Of a stretch of DNA of 64,000 nt, positions 8,904-17,636 are shown in pieces. The DNA comes from Pyrinomonadaceae bacterium (GTDB lineage: Bacteria > Acidobacteriota > Blastocatellia > Pyrinomonadales > Pyrinomonadaceae): the NCBI GenBank assembly GCA_019694395.1, contig JAIBCC010000026.1:1-64000 (forward strand), read 5' to 3'. Each line of letters opens with the position of its first letter. The first letter of the stretch is position 1. The notes under the pieces are model-generated. The model made no database searches. It was not told the origin of the DNA and saw nothing but the letters and a program-made list of their open reading frames with translations. A program made the position numbers and the translations under genes.

Positions 8904-9419
8904 ATGTTGAAAAAACTATTTACAATACAAATGCTGTGTTTATTATTAGTTGCGGGCGTTTTGAATGTCTCTGCCTTTGATAAACAGCTTGAAAAAACGC
9001 TCGTTTCGTTTGGTTACAAAATTACCGATAAAATCGCATCTGCCGGAGCAGATTGGGAGCTGCGGGATTTTCAGATGCGAAGTAAGCAAATCTATAACAT
9101 CAAAAGCCTTAAAAAAGTTCCGGGTGAGAAAAATCTTTATTATCGCTTTACGATCCGAATTGAAGATTACGCAACGGTCGAAGACGCACAAAAACGTCTC
9201 GCGTATATCCGTTCAACCCCGCCGGGACCGGACAGCAAACTGATCGCCCCTGAATACTCTTTGCGCGAAGGTTTTCAGCGCGGGACGCAGGTTTATATCG
9301 TCAGCACGGATGTTTATACTTTTGTGGTGGATAAAAGTTTGAGCAAATTACACGAAAAATTAAAGAAAGAAATTACTAAACACGACAAATGTCGGGATAC
9401 AAATACAAAATGTCTTTGA
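8904..9419 (+). CDS. Small secreted protein, unknown
   Basis: A 171-residue protein with a clear signal peptide (residues 1-21, ending NVSA). The start at 8904 is chosen because AAGGAG lies at 8891-8896 and because an upstream in-frame start at 8862 would overlap the previous gene and bury the signal peptide. The mature part carries a strand-rich region YYRFTIRIEDYATVEDAQKR and a following Pro/Gly-rich loop. No enzyme motif was seen. Context suggests a set of three secreted proteins (6922, 8464, 8904) read in one direction. Confidence 0.65.
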   Translation: MLKKLFTIQMLCLLLVAGVLNVSAFDKQLEKTLVSFGYKITDKIASAGADWELRDFQMRSKQIYNIKSLKKVPGEKNLYYRFTIRIEDYATVEDAQKRLAYIRSTPPGPDSKLIAPEYSLREGFQRGTQVYIVSTDVYTFVVDKSLSKLHEKLKKEITKHDKCRDTNTKCL

Positions 9420-9433
9420 AAATAAATGAAATT

Positions 9434-10567
9434 TTATTCTTGCCTTTTCAAATATTTCTTGCCCTTTAGTTTATCGGGCAACAAATCATCTTTGGTGTAG
9501 AATTCGTAATCTTTGCCGTAGTTCATATCTTTCATTAATTTGGTCGGGGCATTACGGACTTTTAGGGGAATAGGAAGATTTCCGAATTTTTCAACATCCT
9601 TCATTGCCATCATAAGTCCATCGCACGCACTACGGTCTTTTTTACAATTCGCCAAATAAGCAACGCCGTGAGCCAAATTTATGGCACATTCGGGCAAACC
9701 GATAGTTTCGACGGCACGAAAAACTTCATTGGCAACAACGAGCGCAGTCGGCTGCGCCAGACCAATATCTTCCGAAGCAAAAATTACCATTCGGCGGGCA
9801 ATAAATTTCGGGTCTTCTCCGGCGGAAATCATTCTGGCAAGATAATAAAGTGCGGCATCGGGTTGGCTTGCTCGCATTGATTTGATAAAGGCGGAAATCG
9901 TGTTGTAATGCTCTTCGCCTTTTTTATCAAAGCGTAAAAATGTAGTTTGTAAGGTTTTTTTGAGGTTTTCGACATCAACTTTCTTGTAAAGCTGCAACGT
10001 GTTGGAAATCATCGTAATCGCCTGACGCGCATCGCCGTTCGCCATTGAGATCAGCCAATCACGCGATTCTTCGTCAATTTCGATTTCCGTTCGGTCAATA
10101 ATTTCCGACATTTCATCTGCTGACAATTCTTCCAAAACAAAAACACGCAGACGGGAAAGCAACGGCGCAATTATTTCAAAGCTTGGATTTTCTGTCGTTG
10201 CGCCAATCAAAACAAGTTCGCCCGATTCGACAAACGGAAGCAGAAAATCCTGTTGCGCTTTATTAAAACGATGGATTTCGTCAAGGAATAAAACTTTTGG
10301 TTTGTCGGATTCTTCCTCCAAAATCTTACGAATATCATTCTTGCCCGCCGTTACTGCTGATAGCTCGTAAAGATTGGCATTAATTGCGTTTGCGTAAATC
10401 CGAGCGAGTGATGTTTTCCCAACTCCGGGCGGTCCCCACAATACGAACGAAAAGATGTGACCTTGTTCAATTGCCAGACGAAGCGGTTTTCCTTCGCCGA
10501 CCAGTTTTTCTTGTCCGACGTATTCGTTGAGCGTGTTGGGACGGATTTTATCTGCTAATGGCTGCAT
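9434..10567 (-). CDS. rarA: Replication-associated recombination protein RarA (MgsA)
   Basis: A 377-residue AAA+ ATPase of the RarA/MgsA/WRNIP1 family, which acts at stalled replication forks and binds SSB. The N-terminus LADKIRP-TL-EYVGQ is diagnostic; the Walker A motif is GPPGVGKT (about 45-52), Walker B is LFLDEIHRF, followed by sensor 1 ATTENPSF. The C-terminal half carries the conserved SMRASQPDAALYYLARM and the PLKVRNAPTKLMK ending. At 377 residues it is shorter than the usual 420-450, mostly through a compact N-terminus. No ribosome binding site is seen before the ATG; instead the region carries heptamer repeats. Confidence 0.95.
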   Translation of the reverse strand: MQPLADKIRPNTLNEYVGQEKLVGEGKPLRLAIEQGHIFSFVLWGPPGVGKTSLARIYANAINANLYELSAVTAGKNDIRKILEEESDKPKVLFLDEIHRFNKAQQDFLLPFVESGELVLIGATTENPSFEIIAPLLSRLRVFVLEELSADEMSEIIDRTEIEIDEESRDWLISMANGDARQAITMISNTLQLYKKVDVENLKKTLQTTFLRFDKKGEEHYNTISAFIKSMRASQPDAALYYLARMISAGEDPKFIARRMVIFASEDIGLAQPTALVVANEVFRAVETIGLPECAINLAHGVAYLANCKKDRSACDGLMMAMKDVEKFGNLPIPLKVRNAPTKLMKDMNYGKDYEFYTKDDLLPDKLKGKKYLKRQE

Positions 10568-10571
10568 TTAA

Positions 10572-10664
10572 GGTCAAAAGTCAAAGGTCAGAATGAACTA
10601 AATTTTTCAAATTTTCAAGTCTTTCAGACTTTCCGGCGACATTCGACCTTTGACTTTCAGACCT
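10572..10664. repeat. Paired heptamer arrays (word GTCAAAG)
   Basis: Three heptamers ggtcaaa/agtcaaa/ggtcaga run from 10572 to 10592, and three complementary ones cgacctt/tgacttt/cagacct from 10644 to 10664. The two arrays form an imperfect inverted pair about 50 bases apart. They fill the rarA promoter region between two divergent genes. Similar heptamer-phased arrays with other words occur elsewhere in the window. Confidence 0.75.
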
Positions 10665-10753
10665 TCGACAATTTTTTTGAAAAAAAATGACACATTTTTC
10701 CGCAAAAATCCGCGATTACTAATGTCAATGATTTGCGTAGTTGACGAAAAAAA

Positions 10754-11650
10754 ATGAAAAAAGCATTTTTATACATCAAAATTTTAGTTTTAATGCTCGC
10801 CGTGGCAGTGGGAACGATGGCGGCTACCAGAAAAACTACGCAAGGATTCAGACTCGGAGAAACTGAAGTCAAAATCAATCTTTACGAAAACGAGGGAAGT
10901 AACATCACTTTCTTTTCGCCGCATCACAACGAACAGATTGCCCGCGTTTTAGCCAGAGAGTTTGTGGATAAATACGGCGGCAGATTAGTTGAGATCGAAT
11001 CTTTTGATGATAAAGGCAAGCCCAGCCGTTATGTCAGATTTACGGCAAACGGTAAAACTTTCAGCCTTGATCCAAATCGGATTTTTACCGACAACGGCAG
11101 AAATTGTGATGCTCTCCCCGCCGAAATTGATGTGTTGGTCAAAGATTTTGCTGACCGATTGCTGAAAGTCATTTTTGCCGATGGTAAAGGCTTGCACGAT
11201 GGCGAGAAATTCATTGTAGCAGTTCACAACAATACTGATGTTGATTCAAAAGAAGAATCTGCTAAGTCAAGCGATTTGACCGCATTAGCTTTTGTTAAAA
11301 CGGCAGGACACGGTGCTTTTGAAGCCCAAGCGGAAGGCGCATTTCTCTCAAATATGGAATTTGATTCCGACAATTTCATTTTCCTTTCGAGCGCAAAACA
11401 TCTCGGATTTTTCGTGGAAAAAAGTTTTAACGTGGTAGTCCAAAAATCTTCCGCCAAGCTTCGCACAAACGGATGTAATGTTGATGACGGTTCACTTTCG
11501 GTTTTTTCTGCCCAAAACAATATCCAATATATTTGCCTCGAAGCAGACGGCACGAACGGCAATTTTCGCCAACGCCAAATGTTTGAAGCCGTTTACGAAC
11601 TTTTAAGAGAATTGAAGCCGGTTGATAATAAAACGGTTGCTACTCGCTAA
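10754..11650 (+). CDS. Secreted protein, possible zinc-type hydrolase
   Basis: A 298-residue protein with a signal peptide (residues 1-23) and conserved-looking motifs: SPHHNEQ near residue 56, DPNRIFTDNG near 103, AVHNNTD near 157, DDGSLSVFSAQN near 241 and IQYICLEAD near 254. The His, Glu and Asn-rich motifs spread over the chain are typical of metal-dependent amidases or peptidases, but I cannot name the family. No ribosome binding site is visible in front of the ATG. It is divergent from rarA across the heptamer region. Confidence 0.6.
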   Translation: MKKAFLYIKILVLMLAVAVGTMAATRKTTQGFRLGETEVKINLYENEGSNITFFSPHHNEQIARVLAREFVDKYGGRLVEIESFDDKGKPSRYVRFTANGKTFSLDPNRIFTDNGRNCDALPAEIDVLVKDFADRLLKVIFADGKGLHDGEKFIVAVHNNTDVDSKEESAKSSDLTALAFVKTAGHGAFEAQAEGAFLSNMEFDSDNFIFLSSAKHLGFFVEKSFNVVVQKSSAKLRTNGCNVDDGSLSVFSAQNNIQYICLEADGTNGNFRQRQMFEAVYELLRELKPVDNKTVATR

Positions 11651-11655
11651 AGCAA

Positions 11656-11683
11656 AGTAAAAAGGCAAAAGTAAAAAGGTAAA
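11656..11683. repeat. Heptamer array (agtaaaa/aggcaaa)
   Basis: Four heptamers in phase, agtaaaa aggcaaa agtaaaa aggtaaa, directly after the stop of the gene ending at 11650. This is the shortest example of the heptamer class seen in the window. Confidence 0.6.
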
Positions 11684-11741
11684 ACTCTGCTCACAACTCC
11701 TTTCAAAACGGATTCCTTTGTTATATCATTCGTCTAGTTTT

Positions 11742-12434
11742 ATGGAAATTTCCGTTATTATTCCGACTTACAACGAAGAACTTTCGATTGCCAAGACTTT
11801 GGAAGCCTTATCACGCCTCGTCAATGTTTCCGAAGTGATAGTCGTTGATGGCGGCAGCAGCGATCTGACCGCTAAATTCGTTAAAAACTACACTCAGGTT
11901 AAGAATCTGCAATTAGTTCAAATGGACGAGCCGAATCGCGGCAAACAACTGCACGAAGGCACAAAGCACGCGAAAGGTGATATTTTTTGGTTTGTTTATG
12001 CGGAAACCCGTCCGCAGCAGGGATGCGGCAGACAGATCAAAGGCGTAATGAAATATAGAGAAGTTGTCGGCGGAAATTTTGAAGTGATCTTTTCGGGTGA
12101 AACACGCTGGGCAAAATTTATGACGTGGCTCTATCCGCATTTGCGCTCATGGGGCTTGAATTACGGAGATTCGGCGTTTTTTATCGGGCGCAAAGCCTAC
12201 GAAAAAGTCGGCGGATTCAAACCGATCGGTGCTTTTGAAGACCTTGATATGTTTCATCGTTTACGAAAGATCGGCACGTTTTACCATCTTTCACAAACTG
12301 TGACGACCTCATCCAAACGCTTTGAAAAAGGCTCTTTTTTATGGACTTTTGCTAAATGGTCATTTTTCCAGGTTCTTTATTGGTTCAAGTTTCCCCCGGA
12401 AAAATTAGCGAAGAAGTTTTTATCTGCGAGATAA
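11742..12434 (+). CDS. Family 2 glycosyltransferase (TIGR04283-like)
   Basis: A 230-residue GT-A glycosyltransferase. It opens ISVIIPTYNEE, followed by VVDGGSSDLT in the nucleotide-sugar site. The later phrases GDIFWFVYAETRPQ, GGNFEV and YGDSAFFIGR match the short single-domain family usually annotated as TIGR04283 biosynthesis glycosyltransferases. The ATG at 11742 is preferred to 11718 because the family begins at MEISVIIPT. It is probably membrane-associated through its basic C-terminus. The next gene begins two bases after its stop, implying an operon; acceptor unknown. Confidence 0.85.
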   Translation: MEISVIIPTYNEELSIAKTLEALSRLVNVSEVIVVDGGSSDLTAKFVKNYTQVKNLQLVQMDEPNRGKQLHEGTKHAKGDIFWFVYAETRPQQGCGRQIKGVMKYREVVGGNFEVIFSGETRWAKFMTWLYPHLRSWGLNYGDSAFFIGRKAYEKVGGFKPIGAFEDLDMFHRLRKIGTFYHLSQTVTTSSKRFEKGSFLWTFAKWSFFQVLYWFKFPPEKLAKKFLSAR

Positions 12435-12435
12435 G

Positions 12436-12948
12436 ATGGAAAGGGAAAATCAACTTTTAAATCCAGTTGTTCATTTGTTCTCAAAATGCCCGAACTGTGA
12501 AAAATTAATAAGAGTCAAATCAAATGGTCAAGAACTCTATATTGAAGAAAAAAACTGTCAAGATTGCGGATTTGAGTTTAATAGCGGAGAAATTCTACAA
12601 AATCTCATCAAAAATACCATAATTACCCAAGCAGTAAGTTCAGCCAGCACTTTAACCGGATTTGATTTAGCAGTATTTATTTTCCTACCAGTGATAATTT
12701 TCTTTTTGTTTGTCTTCCCAATTGTTTTTCCTGTTTTCATTTTTATAAAAGCTTCTTTCTTTTTCCTTACCCTTACTTATCTCTTACCGGTTTTCGTTTG
12801 TATTCGCTGGTTATTAAAATTTGGACGTTGGCAATTTAACGACGAAGAATTTATTGAATCAAAGAAAAATGTAAAATCAACTCTTAAACTTTGGATTGTT
12901 ACACATATTTTCAGCATAATGATGTTTTTATATAAATTTTGGGTTTAA
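12436..12948 (+). CDS. Zinc-ribbon membrane protein, unknown
   Basis: A 170-residue protein with an N-terminal zinc ribbon (CPNC at about 18-21 and CQDC at 40-43) followed by three or four strongly hydrophobic helices between about 75 and 165. Zinc-ribbon/membrane proteins of this plan are often annotated as DUF3667 or simply hypothetical. It is more AT-rich than the genes on both sides. Its stop is directly followed by the crcB start, and it starts two bases after the glycosyltransferase, so the three genes are tightly packed although functionally unrelated. Confidence 0.7.
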   Translation: MERENQLLNPVVHLFSKCPNCEKLIRVKSNGQELYIEEKNCQDCGFEFNSGEILQNLIKNTIITQAVSSASTLTGFDLAVFIFLPVIIFFLFVFPIVFPVFIFIKASFFFLTLTYLLPVFVCIRWLLKFGRWQFNDEEFIESKKNVKSTLKLWIVTHIFSIMMFLYKFWV

Positions 12949-13317
12949 ATGGAAGCAGTTTCTAAATTTTTATTGGTGGCAGTTGGCGGTGCATTTGGAG
13001 CGATGACGCGCTACGGAATGAATTTGCTTTTCGGCGGCGCATTTTTGCCTTTTCCTTTTGCCACGTTTTTGATAAATGTGACCGGCTCGTTTTTTATCGG
13101 ATTTTTGCTGGCAAGGTTTACCGATAACGAAACCGTTAAACTTCTTTTGGTTTCAGGATTTTTGGGAGCTTATACCACCTTTTCGACGTTTGAATACGAA
13201 GCCTTTCAGCTAACTCAAACCAAACAATTAACCATGGCTTTTCTTTACGTAGCAATGAGTTTTGCTTTAGGTCTTATCGGCGTAGCTAGCGGAATTTGGC
13301 TGGCGCGGAGATTTTAG
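12949..13317 (+). CDS. crcB: Fluoride ion channel CrcB/FluC
   Basis: A 122-residue four-helix membrane protein with the family signatures GGAFGAMTRYG (residues 14-24), INVTGSFFIGF (about 42-52) and GFLGAYTTFSTF (about 64-75). Fluc proteins form dual-topology dimers that export fluoride passively; the central Na+ is held near the TTFSTF break. The ATG immediately follows the stop codon of the preceding gene, so translation is likely coupled. No fluoride riboswitch precedes it or the operon start, which is notable because crcB is often controlled that way. Confidence 0.95.
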   Translation: MEAVSKFLLVAVGGAFGAMTRYGMNLLFGGAFLPFPFATFLINVTGSFFIGFLLARFTDNETVKLLLVSGFLGAYTTFSTFEYEAFQLTQTKQLTMAFLYVAMSFALGLIGVASGIWLARRF

Positions 13318-13323
13318 GAAGAT

Positions 13324-13418
13324 TTGCCCGCGAAATACGCTAAACACACGAAAAAAAACAAATATTTTAAAGTCTTTGATTTTTTCATTTAGCGTCATTT
13401 CGCGAATTTCGCGGGCAA
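13324..13418. terminator. Long inverted repeat between convergent genes
   Basis: Perfect 13-bp arms ttgcccgcgaaat (13324-13336) and atttcgcgggcaa (13406-13418) are continued by acgctaaa (13337-13344) and tttagcgt (13388-13395). It separates two convergent genes and most likely acts as a two-way terminator. The cgcgaaa and atttcgcg words recur within it, so it may belong to the same repeat class as the heptamer arrays. Confidence 0.6.
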
Positions 13419-13426
13419 TATCCTTT

Positions 13427-16400
13427 TTATTTCATCGGCTCAATATTCTTGCCTGTCACAATAATTGCCAAACCATTTTTCTGCAAAATCTTATTAAAAT
13501 TCACTGTATCTTCATTAACGAATTTATTGATTTTGGCAATCTGGTTCGGAAATTCTTTGCTTAAACTTTCTGCATTTTCCTTCATCGTGGCAGTTGGTGC
13601 CGCATTACCGCCGCTAATCGAAAAATAGATATTTTGAAGCTGGTCAGCGTATTTTGCTGCTCCCAAACCCCCGTCTTCGGGATTGGTAGTTAAACTGTTC
13701 AGCAAAGTGCTGAGAGCCTTTTTGTAATCGGCAATAGCTTTGGTCAAATCCGCAGGCATTTCCGGCAAACGGTCTTTCGCAACTGAATCAATTTGATTGA
13801 CTTGCAGCTGCAAACTGTCGAGCTGACGCAAACCGTCATTCATTACTGAAGTCAAATCACGCAGCTTCATCGCCAGATCATATTGCGTTTGCAGGTCAGC
13901 AGTTGTCACCTTAACGGTTGGGTCAATGCGAACTTCGATCTTACTTTCTCCCTGCAATTTATCGCCGACAAAAAGTTTTGCCGTATAAGTTCCGGGGATA
14001 ACCTGCGGACCACGCGGCGGACCGAAAAGTTCGAGTTGTTCGGGCGGAATCGGACGGCGTAAACGTGCGCCTTCCTGTGCGAGCCCCCACACAAAACGAT
14101 TGACACCTTTTTCTTTGGAAAGATTTTTGTATTCGCCGATCATTTTATTGGCTGCGTCAAAAATTTGCAGTTTGACGGGAGTTTTAGCGTCAGCCTTTTC
14201 TTTTAAATAGTAAGTCACCAAAGCACCATTTGGCGGGTTTTGTCCGCGAAATGGTTTATCGCCGATGCCGTAACGAGTCATCATCGTGGCGTAACGATAA
14301 GCCGGACGAACATCGAAAAGAAAAGCATCTTTTTGCAGAACTTCGGAGCTCATTTTCTGAACCGCCGTTGCATCGTCAAAAACCCAAAGGCTGCGTCCGT
14401 GTGTTGCTAAAACAATGTCGTTGTCGCGCGGATGAATGAGAATATCGTGAACTGCAACGCGCGGAAAGTTTTTCATATTGAGTTCCGACCAATTTTTGCC
14501 GTTATCCCAACTTGCATACAAACCCGTTTCCGTTCCCGCGTAAAGTAAATTTGTGTTTTTTCGATCTTCCGTCACGACATGGACATAGGCGTTGGCAGGA
14601 AGATTTCCCGAAATATTCGTGAATGATTTTCCACCGTCGTTGGTTTTGAAAATGTAAGGTTTGTAATCATCAAATTTATGGCGGTCGTAGGAAACATAAG
14701 CCGTATTTGCATTAACCCGCGAAAGTTCGATGTGCGAAACAGATGAATCGGCAGGCATTCCGACATTTTTGCTGATATTCGTCCAATTTTTGCCGCCGTC
14801 GGTAGTCGTTTGCAGATTTCCGTCATCGCTTCCAGCCCAAATCATATCGCGTTGAATTGGCGATTCGGTCAGACTAATAACAGTTTCAAAAAATTCCGCC
14901 GAAGTATTTTCCTGAAAGACCGGACCGCCCGCATCTTTCAATCTTTCTTTGTTGTTGGTCGTCAGATCGGGACTGATTTGTGTCCAATTCAAACCGAAAT
15001 CGGTTGATTTGAAAACTGCGTTTCCGGCGAGATAGACCGTATTTTTATCGTGCGGCGATTGAATCAAAGGTGAGTTCCAGTTAAAACGAAACTTATCATT
15101 TTCCGCCGCGCCGCCGACTCCTAAATACGGAATTACAAGCTGTTGTTCGCGGTTTTTCATATCGGTGCGAACCACATTTCCGCCTTGTGATTCCGATAAA
15201 AAGAGGTCTGGATTATCCGGATGCTGAATGGTGTAAAAGCCGTCGCCAAAACTCATCATCCGCCAATCATCATTCAATATTCCCGCCGGCTCACGGTTGC
15301 GCGAAGGTCCAACCCACGAGCCGTTGTCCTGCAAACCGCCCGAAACATTGTAAAAAGGTGCAGTATTATCGGCAAAAACCTGATAAAACTGTCCAATCGC
15401 AAAGTTATTGATGTATTCCCAGGATTTTCCTTCATCGTTAGAAACGGCTACACCGCCGTCATTACCGCTCCACATTCGTTTTGGATTTTTGGGATCAATC
15501 CAAAGCGCGTGATAATCAATGTGAACATTCGGCGCAATTCTCGCAAACGTTCGCCCGCCGTCCAAAGATTTGAAAAGCGGTGAAGCGACTGCGTAAACTT
15601 TATTTTCATCAGTTGCATCAACTTTTACCGTGGTGTAATAGAATCCGCGTCCGACAATATTGTTTTGGCGATAAACTTGACGGAAATTTTCGCCCTTATC
15701 ATCGGAACGATAAAGCGCTCCTTCTTTGGCTTCGAGAATAGCATAAACCACATTCGGATTACTTACTGAAACTGCTAAACCAATGCGTCCAATTAGTTTA
15801 GGTAACCCTTTATCAATTTTATTCCAAGTCCGTCCGCCGTCAATTGAACGAAACACGCCACCTTTTTCCGAACCGCTGGTAAATGTCCAGGGTTTGCGTT
15901 CAAACCGCCAAACTCCGGCGTAAAGAATATTCGGATTGACCGGATCAATTTCAACATCGGAAACGCCATGCTGATTGTCAATATAAAGCGTTTTCTGCCA
16001 CGTTTTTCCGCCGTCCGTGGTCATAAAAACACCGCGTTCTTCATTTGGTCCCCACAGACGACCAACTGCCGCCACGTAAACATTATCGGGATTTTTAGGA
16101 TTGATGATGATCTTTGAAATTGTGTTGCTTTCCTTCAAACCCATATTTTTCCAGGTCTTTCCGCCATCGGTAGATTTATACACTCCATCACCGAACGAAA
16201 CGGAATTTCGCGCATTTGATTCGCCCGTTCCAACCCAAACCACATCGGGATTGCCCGGCTCAAGCGCAATATCGCCCACCGAAATCGAGGTTTGACGGTC
16301 AAAAATCGGTGTCCAACTGACTCCGCCATCCGTTGTTTTAAAAACTCCGCCCGAAGCTGTTCCGACATAAACCGTGTTGGGATCGCCGGGAACGCCTTCG

Positions 16401-16555
16401 ACATCTGCCACTCGTCCGCCCATATTAGCGGGACCGATACTGCGCCAGCTCAAGTTCGACAAGGCGGAAGCCTCATTTTGAGCAAAGGTTAAAATATTAA
16501 ACGTAAAAATAGTTAGACAGATAACGATTGATGATTTCAATCTACGGTTTATCAT
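13427..16555 (-). CDS. Secreted VPS10/sortilin-type BNR-repeat protein
   Basis: A 1042-residue protein with a signal peptide (residues 1-26, ending TFAQ) and a beta-propeller made of many BNR/Asp-box repeats of the form STDGGKTW, spread over residues about 40-700, followed by a C-terminal region of about 250 residues with helical stretches. These proteins are commonly annotated as glycosyl hydrolase or photosystem stability factor-like; none of the catalytic residues of sialidases is evident, so ligand binding is more likely than catalysis. The ATG at 16555 is chosen over a TTG at 16570 because that TTG overlaps the GGAG ribosome binding site. Confidence 0.85.
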   Translation of the reverse strand: MINRRLKSSIVICLTIFTFNILTFAQNEASALSNLSWRSIGPANMGGRVADVEGVPGDPNTVYVGTASGGVFKTTDGGVSWTPIFDRQTSISVGDIALEPGNPDVVWVGTGESNARNSVSFGDGVYKSTDGGKTWKNMGLKESNTISKIIINPKNPDNVYVAAVGRLWGPNEERGVFMTTDGGKTWQKTLYIDNQHGVSDVEIDPVNPNILYAGVWRFERKPWTFTSGSEKGGVFRSIDGGRTWNKIDKGLPKLIGRIGLAVSVSNPNVVYAILEAKEGALYRSDDKGENFRQVYRQNNIVGRGFYYTTVKVDATDENKVYAVASPLFKSLDGGRTFARIAPNVHIDYHALWIDPKNPKRMWSGNDGGVAVSNDEGKSWEYINNFAIGQFYQVFADNTAPFYNVSGGLQDNGSWVGPSRNREPAGILNDDWRMMSFGDGFYTIQHPDNPDLFLSESQGGNVVRTDMKNREQQLVIPYLGVGGAAENDKFRFNWNSPLIQSPHDKNTVYLAGNAVFKSTDFGLNWTQISPDLTTNNKERLKDAGGPVFQENTSAEFFETVISLTESPIQRDMIWAGSDDGNLQTTTDGGKNWTNISKNVGMPADSSVSHIELSRVNANTAYVSYDRHKFDDYKPYIFKTNDGGKSFTNISGNLPANAYVHVVTEDRKNTNLLYAGTETGLYASWDNGKNWSELNMKNFPRVAVHDILIHPRDNDIVLATHGRSLWVFDDATAVQKMSSEVLQKDAFLFDVRPAYRYATMMTRYGIGDKPFRGQNPPNGALVTYYLKEKADAKTPVKLQIFDAANKMIGEYKNLSKEKGVNRFVWGLAQEGARLRRPIPPEQLELFGPPRGPQVIPGTYTAKLFVGDKLQGESKIEVRIDPTVKVTTADLQTQYDLAMKLRDLTSVMNDGLRQLDSLQLQVNQIDSVAKDRLPEMPADLTKAIADYKKALSTLLNSLTTNPEDGGLGAAKYADQLQNIYFSISGGNAAPTATMKENAESLSKEFPNQIAKINKFVNEDTVNFNKILQKNGLAIIVTGKNIEPMK

Positions 16556-16707
16556 TACGAAAATCTCCAAGAATTAGAAGGTTTGAACTGCTTGTGTTTG
16601 ATAATACGGCGAATTTGGGAATTAGTTTATCAGATACTTTAAAAATCTTATTAAATCTTCTGAAACCTATGCTATTGTTTTTCAAAAAAATAATTTTAGG
16701 AGTCTAA

Positions 16708-17484
16708 ATGCAGATTAAATCGCTAATTTTTACAATACTGATTGCAATTTTGGCAGTTAGTTGTGCAAAACAAAACGGCTTTCCTGACGGTGAGTGGATT
16801 GATTTGTCGTATGACTTTTCGGAAAAAACCAATTATTGGACAACCGAGGACGGGTTCAAAAAAGAAGTCGTGGCAGAAGGCAAAACTGACAAAGGTTATT
16901 ACTATTCGGCTTATAAATTTTCCGCGCCCGAACACGGTGGAACACATCTGGATTCGCCAAAACATTTTGCCGAAGGGCGCAAAGGCGTAGATGAACTCCC
17001 CGTTTCACAATTGATTGCACCTGCTGTCAAAATTGATGTTTCCGCCAAATCCGAACAAAATCGTGATTATTTGATAACTGTCGAAGATTTAACTGCCTGG
17101 GAATCTGCCAACGGTAAAATTCCCGATAATTCGATCGTGCTTTTTCAAACAGATTGGGGCAAATTTTGGAGCGACCGAGCCAAATATATGGGCGCAGAAG
17201 GTGACCAAAAACATTTTCCCGGATTAGGTCCTGATGCTGCCAAATGGCTGATCCAAAATCGAAAAGTCAATGCGGTTGGAATTGATACGGCGAGCATAGA
17301 TTATGGTCAGTCACAAACTTTTGACACACACGTTGCTTTAATGAGTGAAAATATTCCGGCTTTTGAAAATGTGGCAAATTTGGAAAAAGTTCCGACTAAA
17401 GGAGCGCAAATAATTGCTTTACCAATGAAAATCAAAGGGGGAAGCGGCGCACCGTTGCGGATTGTGGCTTTTATAGCAAAATAA
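16708..17484 (+). CDS. Cyclase-family lipoprotein (kynurenine formamidase fold)
   Basis: A 258-residue metal-dependent hydrolase of the cyclase/KynB family. The signature HGGTHLDSPKHF (residues 76-87) carries the metal ligands H76, H80, D82 and H86. An N-terminal leader ends in the lipobox LAVSCAK with the modified Cys at 19, so the enzyme is exported and lipid-anchored. TTTAGGAG precedes the ATG. Substrate is unknown; family members open cyclic amides or formyl amides such as N-formylkynurenine. Its export is unusual, since most family members are cytoplasmic. Confidence 0.85.
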   Translation: MQIKSLIFTILIAILAVSCAKQNGFPDGEWIDLSYDFSEKTNYWTTEDGFKKEVVAEGKTDKGYYYSAYKFSAPEHGGTHLDSPKHFAEGRKGVDELPVSQLIAPAVKIDVSAKSEQNRDYLITVEDLTAWESANGKIPDNSIVLFQTDWGKFWSDRAKYMGAEGDQKHFPGLGPDAAKWLIQNRKVNAVGIDTASIDYGQSQTFDTHVALMSENIPAFENVANLEKVPTKGAQIIALPMKIKGGSGAPLRIVAFIAK

Positions 17485-17494
17485 AAAGATTTTT

Positions 17495-17636
17495 CAACGC
17501 CAAGGCGCAAAGTAGCAAAGGCGCAAAGGAATTCAAGTAAAAAGTAAAAAGTAAAAAGGCAAAATTTAAGAACAAATTTTAATTCAAATTAACTAAAAAA
17601 CTTTGCGGTCTTTGCAACTTTGCGTCTTTGCGTTAA
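17495..17636. repeat. Inverted pair of tttgcg/gcaaag arrays
   Basis: Left copies of cgcaaag at about 17495-17528, then five near-copies of gtaaaaa to about 17560, and right copies of ctttgcg/gtctttg at 17601-17636. The left and right arrays are complementary. The right end overlaps the stop codon of the pseudouridine synthase. The unit drifts between 7 and 8 bases here. Confidence 0.7.
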
